DNA of 64,000 nucleotides. It comes from Rhodobacterales bacterium (GTDB lineage Bacteria > Pseudomonadota > Alphaproteobacteria > Rhizobiales > Stappiaceae). Position 1 is the first letter of the stretch. Each line of letters starts with the position of its first letter. The stretch covers positions 124,001 through 188,000 of the forward strand of contig VIRH01000085.1 in NCBI GenBank assembly GCA_008107755.1. Direction: 5' to 3'. Positions 1 to 9,058 of the stretch are shown in pieces. The notes under the pieces are model-generated. The model ran no database searches, was not told the DNA's origin, and saw only the letters and a list, made by a program, of their open reading frames with translations. The position numbers and the translations under genes were made by a program.

Positions 1-117
1 CCCGCCATCCCGGGTGCCGCGAACCGCGAATGCGGGCCAGGTTCACCGACGAAGCTCATTTCCATCGAGAAGTCATGGATTTAATGCGCGGATAGACTTT
101 TGCCGACCGCAGTCCCC
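1..117. other. Window edge, no gene seen
   Basis: This short stretch lies downstream of the minus-strand ATP-grasp gene. I see no open frame with a ribosome binding site, no clear hairpin followed by a T-run and no RNA gene in it. Confidence 0.6.
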
Positions 118-1596
118 TCACCGATTTTCCAGCCGACGCACGAACCAGCGGATCAGCTGGTCCCAGACGGCGTCCTTGTCCGCGGCGTCTTCCACCCCGT
201 GGTCGAGGTTGGGGTTGTCGTTGATTTCGATGACGACGACCCGGTCCTCGAAAACCTTCAGATCAACACCATAAAAGCCATCGCCGATCAGACGGGCCGC
301 GCGCACGGCGATATCGACCACAGCCGGAGGTGCTTCCGACAGCGAGGCCGTTGAAAACCCGCCTTCCACGGACTTCCTGCCCGCCTCATGCCGAACGATC
401 TGCCAGTGTTTCTTGGCCATCTGGTACTGGCAGGCAAACAGGGGCTCGCCGTCGAGAACGCCAATGCGCCAGTCGAAATCCGTCGGGCAGTATTCCTGCG
501 CCAGAATGATCGCGCTCTCCTGGAAGAGTTCCTTCAATTTTTCCCGGATGGTTTCGGCGCCTGCGACGCGAAAGACGCCGCGGCTGAAGGACCCGTCGGG
601 GATCTTGAGAACGACGGGAGAGCCAAGCTGGACCTCCAGATCGCCAGCTTCCCTGAGCGAGTTCAGGACGATCGTTTTGGGCGTCGCTATTCCATGGCTG
701 TGGAGCAGCTCGGTCAGATAGACCTTGTTGGTGCAGCGGATCATCGACACCGGATCGTCGATCACCGGCATGCCTTCCTGCACGGCCCTGCGCGCAAACC
801 GATAGGTGTGGTTGTCGATATTGGTCGTCTCGCGGATGAACAGCGCATCGTATTGCGCGAGCTTGTCCAGGTCGCCACGACCGATGGGCACGACCTCGAC
901 GCCATGGCGGGCGGCAACGCGTGCCATGTGCTTCAGAGAGGCGATGCTTGAGGGCGGCAGGTCCTCGCGCGGGTCCGACAGCACCGCAAGCGAGTATTTC
1001 ATCAGGGCGCGCTGCTTGGGAGCCCGCCAGGGGCGGGTCGTATAGGTTTCGATCGCCCCGAGAAACCGGGATCGCTCGTCAGGCTCCAGATCGTTGACCG
1101 CAAGCACCCGGATGCGCTTGACGGTCCGCCACCCTCCCGGCTCCACCACGACCTCCAGAACAGGAGCCCGGAACCAGTCGAACAGAAGGCGCGAGAACGC
1201 CTCCAGGGCCGGATCGGCCACCTGTCCGAGGTAGACCAGAATGCGCGTTGCTCCGTCGGCATCGGCGCTTGCCATCTTGCGCAGACACCGGTTCAGGCGA
1301 TCTTCCAGTTCCGGCAGCGCATGCTGGTAAAGCTGCTTGCGTGACAGTTCGATCATGGTTTCGACACCGGGCACCACCCGGTGCTGCCGCGCCTCGGCCA
1401 GAAGCGACGCATAGTAGCCGGTCCCCTGATAGGCGTAGGACCGCGACAGGTTCAGAACCGTCGGCTTAGCGCCGGCAAAAAGCTTCGGATGCATGAGGTA
1501 TTCACGCACCGTCATCACCTTGTGCGGGGTATCGGTATTGGACAGATCTTTGAGATTGTCGACCAGAATGACCCAGGAAGACATGAGATCAGGCAT
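118..1596 (-). CDS. RimK-like ATP-grasp ligase with RLAN N-terminal domain
   Basis: Predicted ATP-dependent carboxylate-amine ligase of 492 residues. Residues about 30-190 match the RimK-like ATP-grasp N-terminal (RLAN) type, and residues about 280-490 form an ATP-grasp fold. Visible there are a nucleotide-binding lysine strand (VVLKIPDGSFSRG), a DWRIGVLDGEP strand and the metal-binding end VVVIEINDNPNLDHG with its E, N and N ligands. Characterised RimK-like enzymes add amino acids to peptides or proteins, but the substrate here is unknown. The start overlaps the end of the upstream GNAT/C39 gene by 8 nt, so the two are translationally coupled. The AAAGG motif directly abuts the first ATG, so the in-frame ATG at 1584 (MSSWVILVDN) is an equally good start. 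RLAN/ATP-grasp and GNAT-C39 proteins also occur as neighbours in other proteobacteria, which suggests a shared pathway. Confidence 0.85.
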   Translation of the reverse strand: MPDLMSSWVILVDNLKDLSNTDTPHKVMTVREYLMHPKLFAGAKPTVLNLSRSYAYQGTGYYASLLAEARQHRVVPGVETMIELSRKQLYQHALPELEDRLNRCLRKMASADADGATRILVYLGQVADPALEAFSRLLFDWFRAPVLEVVVEPGGWRTVKRIRVLAVNDLEPDERSRFLGAIETYTTRPWRAPKQRALMKYSLAVLSDPREDLPPSSIASLKHMARVAARHGVEVVPIGRGDLDKLAQYDALFIRETTNIDNHTYRFARRAVQEGMPVIDDPVSMIRCTNKVYLTELLHSHGIATPKTIVLNSLREAGDLEVQLGSPVVLKIPDGSFSRGVFRVAGAETIREKLKELFQESAIILAQEYCPTDFDWRIGVLDGEPLFACQYQMAKKHWQIVRHEAGRKSVEGGFSTASLSEAPPAVVDIAVRAARLIGDGFYGVDLKVFEDRVVVIEINDNPNLDHGVEDAADKDAVWDQLIRWFVRRLENR

Positions 1597-2719
1597 CCTT
1601 TCGTATCAGGATCTGCGCGCGAACGCCGCCGCGTCCCCAGCGGGCCATACGGTCGAATTCGGCAAAGGGGATCGGCAGGTTCGAGGCATCGGCGGCACTT
1701 TCGTGCCGTTCGTGCTCAAGCCATGGGTCGTGAACGATCAGGTGACGGTCATCGGAGTCGTGAACCAGCAGCCAGTGCGGCACCTTTTCGCCGAACATCC
1801 GGTAGCCGGAAATCAGGACGATGGCGAGCACGCCGGCACGGGTCTCACTCGCAAGGGATACAGCATCGAACGGCTGATCCGATCTGGAGACGCCCAGTTG
1901 TTCCGCTTCCGCGCGATACCCCTCCTGCACCAGCGTCAGCACCTTGCGCTTTTCCGGATCTCGCACGGAATTCACGAAGAGCGGCTCGTCCGGCGTCAGC
2001 CTGACGTCCACCCTCAGCCCCCGGCGGGCAAGCGCGTTGGCAATGCCGAAGGGCCCGCAGCCTCCGTGACCGGCGGCGAGATAGATGGTGGTCGCCTCCC
2101 GCCAGAGGGTAAGCTCCTCAAGGGGCTCAGCGCGCAGGTCGGGGTCGAAATGGCCGAGCGCCATCAGCGCACATGCAGGACCGCAGGTGAATTCAGTCGT
2201 CTGCGAATAATAAGGCGCCTGCCCGGTACCGAGGTCAGGACCGTGAAGCAGCTTTTCCATGCGGACCGCAGAGCAGCCGTCCTCATAATAGTCCTCGACC
2301 ACGCCGATTGCCCGATAGGACGCTCTTCGGTAGAGCCCGATAGCCCTGTCGTTGTCCGCCCTCACCTCCAGACGCAGCACGATCCGTTCCGCATCGAAGG
2401 CTGCCGTCTCGGATGCCTGCAACAGCATCCGGCCGATACCCTTGCCTGTGCAGGACGGATCAATTGCCAGCGAATAAAGCCTAGCGAGCGCCGTGCCGCG
2501 GCGAAGCAGCAGGAGCGCGTAACCGCAGGGTCCGTCCGGCCCCTCGGCCACCAGAACGCGAGACCCGGCGCTTTCCAGAAAGCGTTTGAAGCTTCGACGG
2601 GAAATCCGGTCGCAGGTGAAGACGGCGTTTTCAATTTCAATGAGGTTGTTCAGATCCCCCGCGTCAGCCGCGCGGATCGCGTACTCCCCGGTTCTGGCCT
2701 GGGGAAGAGCCTTGTTCAT
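1589..2719 (-). CDS. GNAT acetyltransferase fused to C39-like peptidase
   Basis: Two-domain protein of about 376 residues. The N-terminal half is a GNAT N-acetyltransferase with the acetyl-CoA loop in SLAIDPSCTGKGIGRMLL and a RADNDRAIGLYRRASYR alpha4 region. The C-terminal half is a papain-like C39 peptidase: the nucleophile lies in TTEFTCGPACALMAL, the His in VPHWLLVHDSDD and the Asp in LIVHDPW. C39 peptidases usually cleave after double-glycine leaders in peptide exporters, but this one has no ABC transporter part. The open frame extends upstream to 2878. I chose the ATG at 2719 because the GNAT fold begins right after it (EYAIRAADAGDL) and the upstream extension is Arg-rich and unlike the family. 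The gene is coupled to the ATP-grasp gene downstream. A role in modifying and maturing a peptide is inference. Confidence 0.8.
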   Translation of the reverse strand: MNKALPQARTGEYAIRAADAGDLNNLIEIENAVFTCDRISRRSFKRFLESAGSRVLVAEGPDGPCGYALLLLRRGTALARLYSLAIDPSCTGKGIGRMLLQASETAAFDAERIVLRLEVRADNDRAIGLYRRASYRAIGVVEDYYEDGCSAVRMEKLLHGPDLGTGQAPYYSQTTEFTCGPACALMALGHFDPDLRAEPLEELTLWREATTIYLAAGHGGCGPFGIANALARRGLRVDVRLTPDEPLFVNSVRDPEKRKVLTLVQEGYRAEAEQLGVSRSDQPFDAVSLASETRAGVLAIVLISGYRMFGEKVPHWLLVHDSDDRHLIVHDPWLEHERHESAADASNLPIPFAEFDRMARWGRGGVRAQILIRKDA

Positions 2720-2935
2720 GGCGCCTGGAAAAGCCCAATCGTCCGGAATGCCGCAACCGGAAGTCAACCAACATTGGCGACGGTTTGAGTGCGATCCCGC
2801 AATTGGATCGAACCGTCGACGACCTTTGCCGAATACACCTATTTCTGCGGGCTGTCTTGCGGTTCTTTCGAGCAGCAAACACTATTTCGGCTGAGCGTCT
2901 CCGCTTGCTTGCCAAGGAAGCGGAAACGCAAGCTC

Positions 2936-3391
2936 TCACTCGCCCCGGTCGACAATCAGCGGCGGCGGCCGTCGCCGGATCGGCTGCGATTTCACGATGG
3001 AGGTGCTGGTCTCCGCCTTGTCGGAAATCCTGTCCAGAATACCGTCGAGCAGATCGATGGACGGTACGGCGAGCCGCGCGACGAAACAGTCCTCGCCCGT
3101 CACCTTGTCGCACTCTATGAATTCGGGAATTTCCTGGATGAGCTGCTGCACGATGTGCAGCTTTCCCGGCAAAGGCCGAATGCGCACGATCGCCTGAAGG
3201 CTGTAGCCCAGCGCTTTCAGATCAATGTCGGTCGTGAAGCCGCCGATGACGCCCCGTTCCTTCAGGCGCCTGAGGCGTTCCGAGACCCCGGGCGAGGAAA
3301 GTCCGGCGTGGCCGGCAAGCTCCTTCAGCGAAATCCGCGCGTCGCCGATCAGCGCCTCAACGATTTTGATATCGGCATCATCAAGTTTCAT
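2936..3391 (-). CDS. Lrp/AsnC family transcriptional regulator
   Basis: Protein of 151 residues with the family's usual length and layout. An N-terminal winged helix-turn-helix starts at once (MKLDDADIKIVEALIGDARI, then LKELAGHAGLSSPGVSERLRRL), followed by a RAM/AsnC effector domain from about residue 65, with the CDKVTGEDCFVARLAV strand. Such proteins form octamers and sense amino acids. It is divergent from the EamA exporter gene with a 128-bp spacer, the usual arrangement for an Lrp protein controlling an amino-acid exporter, so regulation of that gene is likely. The C-terminus is rich in Arg and Pro. Confidence 0.9.
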   Translation of the reverse strand: MKLDDADIKIVEALIGDARISLKELAGHAGLSSPGVSERLRRLKERGVIGGFTTDIDLKALGYSLQAIVRIRPLPGKLHIVQQLIQEIPEFIECDKVTGEDCFVARLAVPSIDLLDGILDRISDKAETSTSIVKSQPIRRRPPPLIVDRGE

Positions 3392-3519
3392 TATCTCACC
3401 GTATTCGCCGTTTCACTTAAGATAATTACTAATTCTCCTACATACACCTTAGAAACCAGATGGAGAAAGTCTAAAAGTTTGGCCACACTTGATCTCAATC
3501 GGATTTCAAGGAGACAAAC
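3392..3519. promoter_or_regulatory. Divergent control region, Lrp-type regulator and EamA gene
   Basis: The 128-bp region between the divergent starts is clearly richer in A+T than its flanks. It holds a short palindrome, AATTACTAATT (3424-3434), of the kind Lrp proteins bind. An AAGGAG ribosome binding site precedes the EamA ATG at the usual distance. No promoter hexamers could be assigned with confidence. Confidence 0.4.
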
Positions 3520-4419
3520 ATGGACAGAACACTTCGCGGGGCGGCGGAAATGACCACCGCCATGACCATTCTGGGGACGATCGGTCTCTTCGTGGTCCTG
3601 TCGGGCCAGGGAGCGATCGACGTCGTTTTCTGGCGCTGCGCTTTCGGGGCGCTGGCCCTTCTGATCATCTGTGCTGCACAGGGTCTGCTGCAGCGGCGGC
3701 TGACCGTCAGGACGCTTGCCATCGCCGCGATCGGCGGTGTTGCGATCGTCGTCAACTGGGCGATGCTCTTCAGTGCCTACACCCAGTCTTCCATCGGCGT
3801 TGCGACGGCGGTCTACAACACCCAACCCTTCATCCTCGTCGGTTTCGGCGTGTTGTTTCTGGGAGAACGCGTGACCGCGACCAAGGTCGGCTGGCTCGCG
3901 ATCGCCTTTCTGGGCGTGCTGCTGATCGTTCTGGCGAAGCCGCAGACTGCGGACTACTCGGGATCGCATTACGCCCTCGGCATCGCTCTTTCCCTCGGCG
4001 CAGCCTTCTTCTGGGCCATCGCAGCGCTCTTGACCAAGAAGCTCACCGGAACACCGCCGCAGCTGATTGCGCTAATCCAGGTCTGCGTCGGCATCCTGAT
4101 GCTGGCCCCCTTCGTGAGCTGGACGGCCTTGCCACAGGGACCAACGGCCTGGGGCGCGCTGATCACGCTTGGCGCGGTGCACACCGGCATCATGTACATC
4201 CTGATGTACGGCGCGGTTCAGAAGCTGCCGACCTATCTGCAGGGCGCGTTCACGTTCATCTATCCGGTGGTCGCGATCTTCGTCGACTATGCCGCCTTCG
4301 GCCACAAGCTTCAGGCGGTGCAGATCGCCGGCGCGGCGGCGATCATCGTGGCTGCGATGGGCATGACCTTTGGCTGGCGGTTGCTTCGCTTCCGGGCGCA
4401 GAGCGCGACCTCACACTGA
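3520..4419 (+). CDS. EamA/DMT family transporter
   Basis: Integral membrane protein of 299 residues with the two tandem EamA repeats of drug/metabolite transporters, about ten hydrophobic segments in all. The first half ends near residue 145 and the second begins at SHYALGIALSLGAAFFWAIA. Members export amino acids, metabolites or drugs across the inner membrane. The substrate cannot be read from sequence, but the divergent Lrp-type gene suggests an amino acid or a derivative. The start has a strong AAGGAG site. The 3' end overlaps the convergent radical SAM gene by 9 nt. Confidence 0.88.
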   Translation: MDRTLRGAAEMTTAMTILGTIGLFVVLSGQGAIDVVFWRCAFGALALLIICAAQGLLQRRLTVRTLAIAAIGGVAIVVNWAMLFSAYTQSSIGVATAVYNTQPFILVGFGVLFLGERVTATKVGWLAIAFLGVLLIVLAKPQTADYSGSHYALGIALSLGAAFFWAIAALLTKKLTGTPPQLIALIQVCVGILMLAPFVSWTALPQGPTAWGALITLGAVHTGIMYILMYGAVQKLPTYLQGAFTFIYPVVAIFVDYAAFGHKLQAVQIAGAAAIIVAAMGMTFGWRLLRFRAQSATSH

Positions 4420-6195
4420 GGCGGACGCCTTGGCCCGGTCCCGCCCGGCCTTCCGCAATGCGGCGTCGCGGACGTTCTTGGCAACAGCGTCCGTGCCGCC
4501 GCGGGTTTCCCGGATCATGGCCAGATCCTCTTCATGCGCCGCATCCACCGGTGCAATGGCAAGGTCGCTATAGCTGCGCCGGTCCGCAGATGCCTTCACC
4601 TTCCGATAGATGCGATAGACACGCCAGGTTGCGGAGATGTAGGCCCAGTGTTTCGAGACCACTTCCCGCAGGTATCGCGGGTAGAACACGAGCGGATGTT
4701 CGACCGGCAGATCGCTGCGTCTGTCGGTCCTGTATTTCAGACGGAAATACCCCCCTTCCAGCGGGTGGACGCCCTCGCACTCGATCATCAGCTTGAACCA
4801 CATCATCAGGAACAGCTTGTTGCCCGGCCTCCCCTTGCGATGGGCTGCGGCCCGGCGCAAGACTGTCTCGATATGGTCGTCCGAATAGTAGCTTTGCCAA
4901 GCGGACCGGTAGGCTTCATCCCACTCTGTGTCACTCATCTTCGGATGGTGCGTGACCCGGTGATTGAGATCGTACTTGTTGAGATCCGGATCCATCCAGG
5001 CTCCTTTCGACAGGAGAACCTTGTGGTCCTCGGACCCTGGCAGCGGCGTGAGGTAGAAGAACTCCAGAAGGTCCAGCGGCAGTTCCTTCTTGATGATCTC
5101 CACGTCATGCAGAACCGAAGCTTTCGTATCCCCGGGAAAACCGATGATGTATCCCGCGTAGGTCGTCGCGCCGTGGTCGCGCCACTTCTGCAGCATCTCT
5201 CTGTATTCGGTGATCTTGTTCTGCCGTTTCTTCGCCGCCATCAGGTTGTCCGGATTGATGTTTTCCAGCCCGATGAAGACGCGGTTCACGCCGGCGCGCG
5301 TCGCCTTTTCAATGAAATTGTCGATGCGGTGACAGAGCGTGTCGACCTGGATGATGAACTTGATGTCGAACTTCTCGTTCTCACGCAGCCGGATCAACCT
5401 GTCGAACAGCGGCTCCCATTCGCGATTACGTGCGAAATTGTCGTCCGTGATGAAGAAACGGTCGATGCCCTGGGCGTAGTTGTCCCGGATGATCCGCTCC
5501 AGATCGTCGGGCGAGCGAAACCGGCTCTTGCGGCCTTGGACATTGATGATCGTGCAGAACGAACACTGGAAAGGACAACCGCGGCCAAGGTCGAAACTGG
5601 AATGCGACCCTGCGGTGAAGTGAATGTGCTTTGACGGCAGGATCGGCGTCGGTTCGCCTTCCAGGGAGGGCAGATCGGACATGAAATCGTAGAGCGGCTT
5701 CAGGTCGCCCGAAAAGGCATCGCGGAAGACCATATCGAGACGGCGCTCCTCCGCCTCGCCCGCGAAATAGACCACGCCCTTTTCCTGCAGCCGGACCATT
5801 TCCTCCGGCATTTCGTCGAGCATCGAGATGCAGCCTGAAACGTGAAATCCGCCAATGGCCGTCTGGAGCCCCTGCTTCAGGAACCGCCTGGCGAGATCGG
5901 CAGCGCGGGGAAACTGGTTGGACTGCACCCCGACCAGGGCAATCAGCGCCTTGCCGCCCTTCGAACGGATCTCCTCCGCAATCTTTTCTGGGCGCACGCG
6001 CTTGTTGGTTTCATCGTATGTGTGAAGGTGGATGCGAACGTCCGGCCCGAGTGCCTGCCTCTCCCGTGCAGCTTCGGCAAGCCCGTTGAGACTGGCCAGC
6101 GTGTTGGAGGGAATAGCCGACCGAAGCCACTGTATCGGATAGCCGTCATCGTCGTAATGGGTCGGCTTTATCATCACCAGGTGGAAGTCGTTCAC
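4411..6195 (-). CDS. B12-binding domain radical SAM protein
   Basis: Protein of 594 residues. Residues 1-175 look like a cobalamin-binding Rossmann domain (KALIALVGVQSNQFPRAADL and following). A radical SAM core follows, with the cluster-binding C207-x3-C211-x2-C214 in GRGCPFQCSFC, then FFITDDNFARN and VFIGLENINPDNL, the usual strands of the TIM barrel. The C-terminal third (from about residue 400) is helical and aromatic-rich, without a domain I recognise. Class B enzymes of this kind carry out methylations, ring contractions and other radical chemistry. The start is GTG with a strong purine-rich site (AAGGGGGAC). It stands alone on its strand, so neighbours do not reveal the substrate. Confidence 0.85.
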   Translation of the reverse strand: MNDFHLVMIKPTHYDDDGYPIQWLRSAIPSNTLASLNGLAEAARERQALGPDVRIHLHTYDETNKRVRPEKIAEEIRSKGGKALIALVGVQSNQFPRAADLARRFLKQGLQTAIGGFHVSGCISMLDEMPEEMVRLQEKGVVYFAGEAEERRLDMVFRDAFSGDLKPLYDFMSDLPSLEGEPTPILPSKHIHFTAGSHSSFDLGRGCPFQCSFCTIINVQGRKSRFRSPDDLERIIRDNYAQGIDRFFITDDNFARNREWEPLFDRLIRLRENEKFDIKFIIQVDTLCHRIDNFIEKATRAGVNRVFIGLENINPDNLMAAKKRQNKITEYREMLQKWRDHGATTYAGYIIGFPGDTKASVLHDVEIIKKELPLDLLEFFYLTPLPGSEDHKVLLSKGAWMDPDLNKYDLNHRVTHHPKMSDTEWDEAYRSAWQSYYSDDHIETVLRRAAAHRKGRPGNKLFLMMWFKLMIECEGVHPLEGGYFRLKYRTDRRSDLPVEHPLVFYPRYLREVVSKHWAYISATWRVYRIYRKVKASADRRSYSDLAIAPVDAAHEEDLAMIRETRGGTDAVAKNVRDAALRKAGRDRAKASASV

Positions 6196-6292
6196 GTCCG
6201 TCCCCCTTTTGCCAAACGGCGAGGATCGGAGCGTTACACCTACCTAACCTTACGTCAAGACGCTCTTCGGAAATCCTGCCGGGTCCCGGCAA

Positions 6293-6643
6293 TCAACCAA
6301 GGCGATGCTCCTCGGGAATGTGATCTCCGTTCCAACGCCCATAGCGCCAGGGCAGATACCAGCGGGCACGTGTTGGTAGACTGTCCGGAAGAGGATCATA
6401 CCCGGACGCACCCCACGGGTTGCAGCGCAGAACACGCGACAGCCCCAGCCAGCCGCCAGCCCAGAAGCCGAAGCGGCGGATGGCTTGTTCGGTGTAGTCG
6501 GAACAGGTCGGGGCATAACGGCAGGTCCGCCCCATGAAAAGCGAGAGGGAGTGCCGGTAGATCCAGATCAGCGCAACCGCGACCCGCCCGGCGAGGCTGA
6601 GCCGCTTGTCAGGGACTGTATCAGATCTGTGGCGACTGCACAT
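6293..6643 (-). CDS. yidD: Membrane protein insertion efficiency factor YidD
   Basis: Small basic protein of 116 residues with the full YidD signature: an amphipathic N-terminal helix (VALIWIYRHSLSLFMG), the cysteine-bearing CRYAPTCSDYTEQAIRRFG block, and RVLRCNPWGASGYDPLP near the end. YidD sits at the inner face of the membrane and assists YidC/Sec-dependent insertion. It starts 9 nt after the small exported-protein gene and probably shares its transcript. In many alphaproteobacteria yidD lies next to an IscU-like gene and folE, as here. Confidence 0.93.
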   Translation of the reverse strand: MCSRHRSDTVPDKRLSLAGRVAVALIWIYRHSLSLFMGRTCRYAPTCSDYTEQAIRRFGFWAGGWLGLSRVLRCNPWGASGYDPLPDSLPTRARWYLPWRYGRWNGDHIPEEHRLG

Positions 6644-6652
6644 TTCCGGCGC

Positions 6653-7063
6653 CTAAAGACAGCGATCGAACGCAAGATTGAAAAGCACCAACTGTCCGTC
6701 ATCCGACCTCACGGTGTAGTGACCCTCTTCGTCTTCAGTCGGAAGCTGCCAGGAGAACCCCATGTCATCCAGCTCGCCGACGGAAGGTCCTTGAAACATG
6801 ACCGATCGCATGGGACCCCAGAGTGTGCCATATCCTTTTTCGCCGTCCAGCATGGTGTAGATGATTTCAAGAGCGACCGCGGGCTGAGGGCTGCCGGATC
6901 CCTGAAAATCCGCCTCGCCGGCACCGACTTTCAACAGGATCACTTCAGCATCGTTCTCGGCGACCCGCCACATCGCGGGGCCGATGCAATCCGAAGCAAA
7001 GGACGTGGTCGAAGAAGTGAAGACACAGAAGGCAAGGGAAAGCGGCAAAGCGAGTGATTTCAT
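6653..7063 (-). CDS. Small exported protein of unknown function
   Basis: Hypothetical protein of about 136 residues. I place the start at the ATG at 7063, which gives a clean signal peptide (MKSLALPLSLAFCVFTSSTT, cleavage near SFA-SD). An upstream in-frame ATG at 7099 would add 12 polar residues. The mature part has one Cys near each end (DCIGPAMW and FDRCL), which could form a disulphide, and reads as a small beta-rich domain. I do not recognise a family. It lies between the IscU-like gene and yidD on the same strand. Confidence 0.65.
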   Translation of the reverse strand: MKSLALPLSLAFCVFTSSTTSFASDCIGPAMWRVAENDAEVILLKVGAGEADFQGSGSPQPAVALEIIYTMLDGEKGYGTLWGPMRSVMFQGPSVGELDDMGFSWQLPTEDEEGHYTVRSDDGQLVLFNLAFDRCL

Positions 7064-7184
7064 GGTGCTAGGTCTTTCGGAAGGCAAGGAAGAAAACAAC
7101 CACAGGTTTACACTCCGATTGTAACTCCCTCAAATTTGTACAAGCCACTCGCTTCCGAAAAACTCCGTCGATCGCAACACCTCT

Positions 7185-7637
7185 TCAAGCGACCGCGCCG
7201 TCTTCCCTGGCCTTTGCCTCAATCTGGCTGAGCGCATCAACCACCGCGTCGAAGGTGAGCATGGTAGAAGCGTGACGGGCCTTGTATTCGCGTACGGGCT
7301 CGAGGAATTTCAAGTCCGCGAACCGGCCCTGCGGCGGCTCGCCGCCTTCCTTCAGCATGGCGCGCATGGACTGCTGGACGCTCCGCAGTTCATCCGCACT
7401 GGCACCGATGACATTCTGGGCCATGATGGAGGAAGAGGCCTGGCCGAGCGCGCAGGCCTTCACATCGTGCGCAAAGTCGGTCACGATGCCGTCTTTCATG
7501 CATAGGTCGACGACGACAGTCGAGCCGCAAAGTTTGGAATGCGCCTTAGCGGAAGCGTCCGGATTTTCGAGACGCCCAATCCTCGGAATATTGCCCGCGA
7601 ATTCGAGTATCTTCGAATTGTAGATATCGTCGAGCAT
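7185..7637 (-). CDS. IscU/SufU-like iron-sulphur scaffold protein
   Basis: Protein of 150 residues in the IscU/SufU/NifU-N family, which assembles Fe-S clusters in the cytoplasm. The first two cluster cysteines are recognisable in SKLCGSTVVVDL and DVKACALGQASSSIMAQ. At the third position, where classical scaffolds have a Cys near the C-terminus, this protein reads KARHASTMLTFDAV, so that Cys is absent. The ATG at 7637 has an AAGAGG site at good spacing; the longer frame to 7763 is not family-like. It is divergent from folE. The missing third Cys suggests a variant role rather than a standard scaffold. Confidence 0.82.
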   Translation of the reverse strand: MLDDIYNSKILEFAGNIPRIGRLENPDASAKAHSKLCGSTVVVDLCMKDGIVTDFAHDVKACALGQASSSIMAQNVIGASADELRSVQQSMRAMLKEGGEPPQGRFADLKFLEPVREYKARHASTMLTFDAVVDALSQIEAKAREDGAVA

Positions 7638-7923
7638 TCTCGCCTCTTCTTGAAAGCCTGTGTTGCGCGGCACATTGATGGTGCGCGGGATCCCTATATA
7701 TAGATCAGATGCTGCGGCAAATTCGCAAGAGGCAGTGTCGTCGCAGTTGATACTGGCCCGCAACGCAATATCTTAAGCAATCAGTGAAACTTCATCGTCA
7801 ACTGCACGTTCGCTTTTGGCTGCTAGTATGTTAAAGGTCCGCGGCTTCGAGGCTCAGGCCCGAAATCCAAGCGGGATTAAGCGACGTATGACGAGTGACA
7901 AGAGTAAATTTGCGAGGATTCAT

Positions 7924-8559
7924 ATGGACGCTGTCCTCAAGCCGGTTGAAAAGAGATTCGAACGGAAATCCCCGGACGAGTTGAACCGGCCAAGCCGTGA
8001 GGAAGCCGAAGCGGCGGTACGAACTCTTCTTGCCTGGACTGGTGACGATCCTGACCGCGAGGGGCTGGTCGACACGCCAAAGCGCGTGGTCAAGGCGCTC
8101 AGCCAGCTTTACGGCGGCTACTTCGAGGACCCGTTGGAGCATCTGAAGAGAACCTTCGATGATGTCGGCGGTTACCAGGACATTGTCCTCGTGCGCGGTA
8201 TTCCCTTCCACTCCCATTGCGAACACCACATGCTGCCGTTCATCGGTGAAGCAAGCATCGCATACTATCCGGCCGCCGGCGTGGTTGGCCTGTCCAAGCT
8301 CGCCCGCGTTGTCGACATCTATGCCAAGCGCCTGCAGACGCAGGAAAACTTGACGTCGCAGATCACTTCGGTCATTGACGATGCGCTGGCACCGCGCGGG
8401 CTGGCGGTGATGCTGGAAGCCGAGCACCAGTGCATGACCATGCGCGGTGTGCAGAAACCCGGCGTCTCCACGATCACCACACAATTCACCGGCGTTTTCC
8501 AGGACGACCCGGCCGAACAGGCCAAGTTCATGTCTCTGGTGCGCGGCAAGGGCGCCTGA
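7924..8559 (+). CDS. folE: GTP cyclohydrolase I
   Basis: Converts GTP to 7,8-dihydroneopterin triphosphate, the first step of folate and pterin synthesis. The zinc and catalytic residues are visible in [15 protein letters not shown] and [16 protein letters not shown], and the substrate region in [19 protein letters not shown]. About 211 residues from the ATG at 7924, which has a GAGG site; other in-frame starts lie at 7888 and 7816 but would add an atypical leader. HisI is encoded 43 bp downstream on the same strand, and both enzymes are cyclohydrolases acting on purine nucleotides. Probably co-transcribed. Confidence 0.95.
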   Translation: MDAVLKPVEKRFERKSPDELNRPSREEAEAAVRTLLAWTGDDPDREGLVDTPKRVVKALSQLYGGYFEDPLEHLKRTFDDVGGYQDIVLVRGIPFHSHCEHHMLPFIGEASIAYYPAAGVVGLSKLARVVDIYAKRLQTQENLTSQITSVIDDALAPRGLAVMLEAEHQCMTMRGVQKPGVSTITTQFTGVFQDDPAEQAKFMSLVRGKGA

Positions 8560-8602
8560 TACCCGGCCCTTGCGGAGCATCCTACCTGCAAGGGCATTTC
8601 CC

Positions 8603-9058
8603 ATGTGCGACATCGCTATTTCCGAACGCGGCGACAAGAAGACCGTCGAGGACGGTGATATCCTGATGCCGAAGTTCGACGCGGATGGGCTGATTGCCGC
8701 CGTGGTGACAGATGTCGCCAGCGGCGAGGTTCTCATGGTTGGCTACATGAACGCCGAAGCCCTTCGGCGCACCGTCGAAACCGGGGAAGCCTGGTACTGG
8801 AGCCGGTCTCGCCAGAGTTTCTGGAAGAAGGGCGAAACATCCGGCCAGATCCAGACCGTTCACGAGATCCTCACCGACTGCGATCAGGATGCCCTCGTAC
8901 TGAAGGTCTCAGTAGCCGGGAACGGCGCAACATGCCATGTCGGCTACAGGTCATGCTTCTACCGAAGGGTCGTCACACCGGCGGCCGGTGCGGTTCGGCT
9001 TGAACGCGTGGAAGCGGAGCGCGTTTACGATCCGGCCGAGATTTACAAGAAATCATGA
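8603..9058 (+). CDS. hisI: Phosphoribosyl-AMP cyclohydrolase
   Basis: Opens the adenine ring of phosphoribosyl-AMP in the third step of histidine synthesis. The 151-residue protein carries the zinc and substrate motifs in [35 protein letters not shown] and [15 protein letters not shown]. It is the monofunctional form: no HisE pyrophosphatase domain follows. The ATG at 8603 is chosen over the longer frame because the leader overlaps the end of folE and is not family-like; an AAGGG motif lies upstream. Confidence 0.94.
   Translation: MCDIAISERGDKKTVEDGDILMPKFDADGLIAAVVTDVASGEVLMVGYMNAEALRRTVETGEAWYWSRSRQSFWKKGETSGQIQTVHEILTDCDQDALVLKVSVAGNGATCHVGYRSCFYRRVVTPAAGAVRLERVEAERVYDPAEIYKKS

Noticed and set aside
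1493..2788. Open frame of 431 codons on the plus strand
   Set aside because: Opposite to the GNAT-C39 fusion gene, which has clear domain motifs; the plus-strand product has none.
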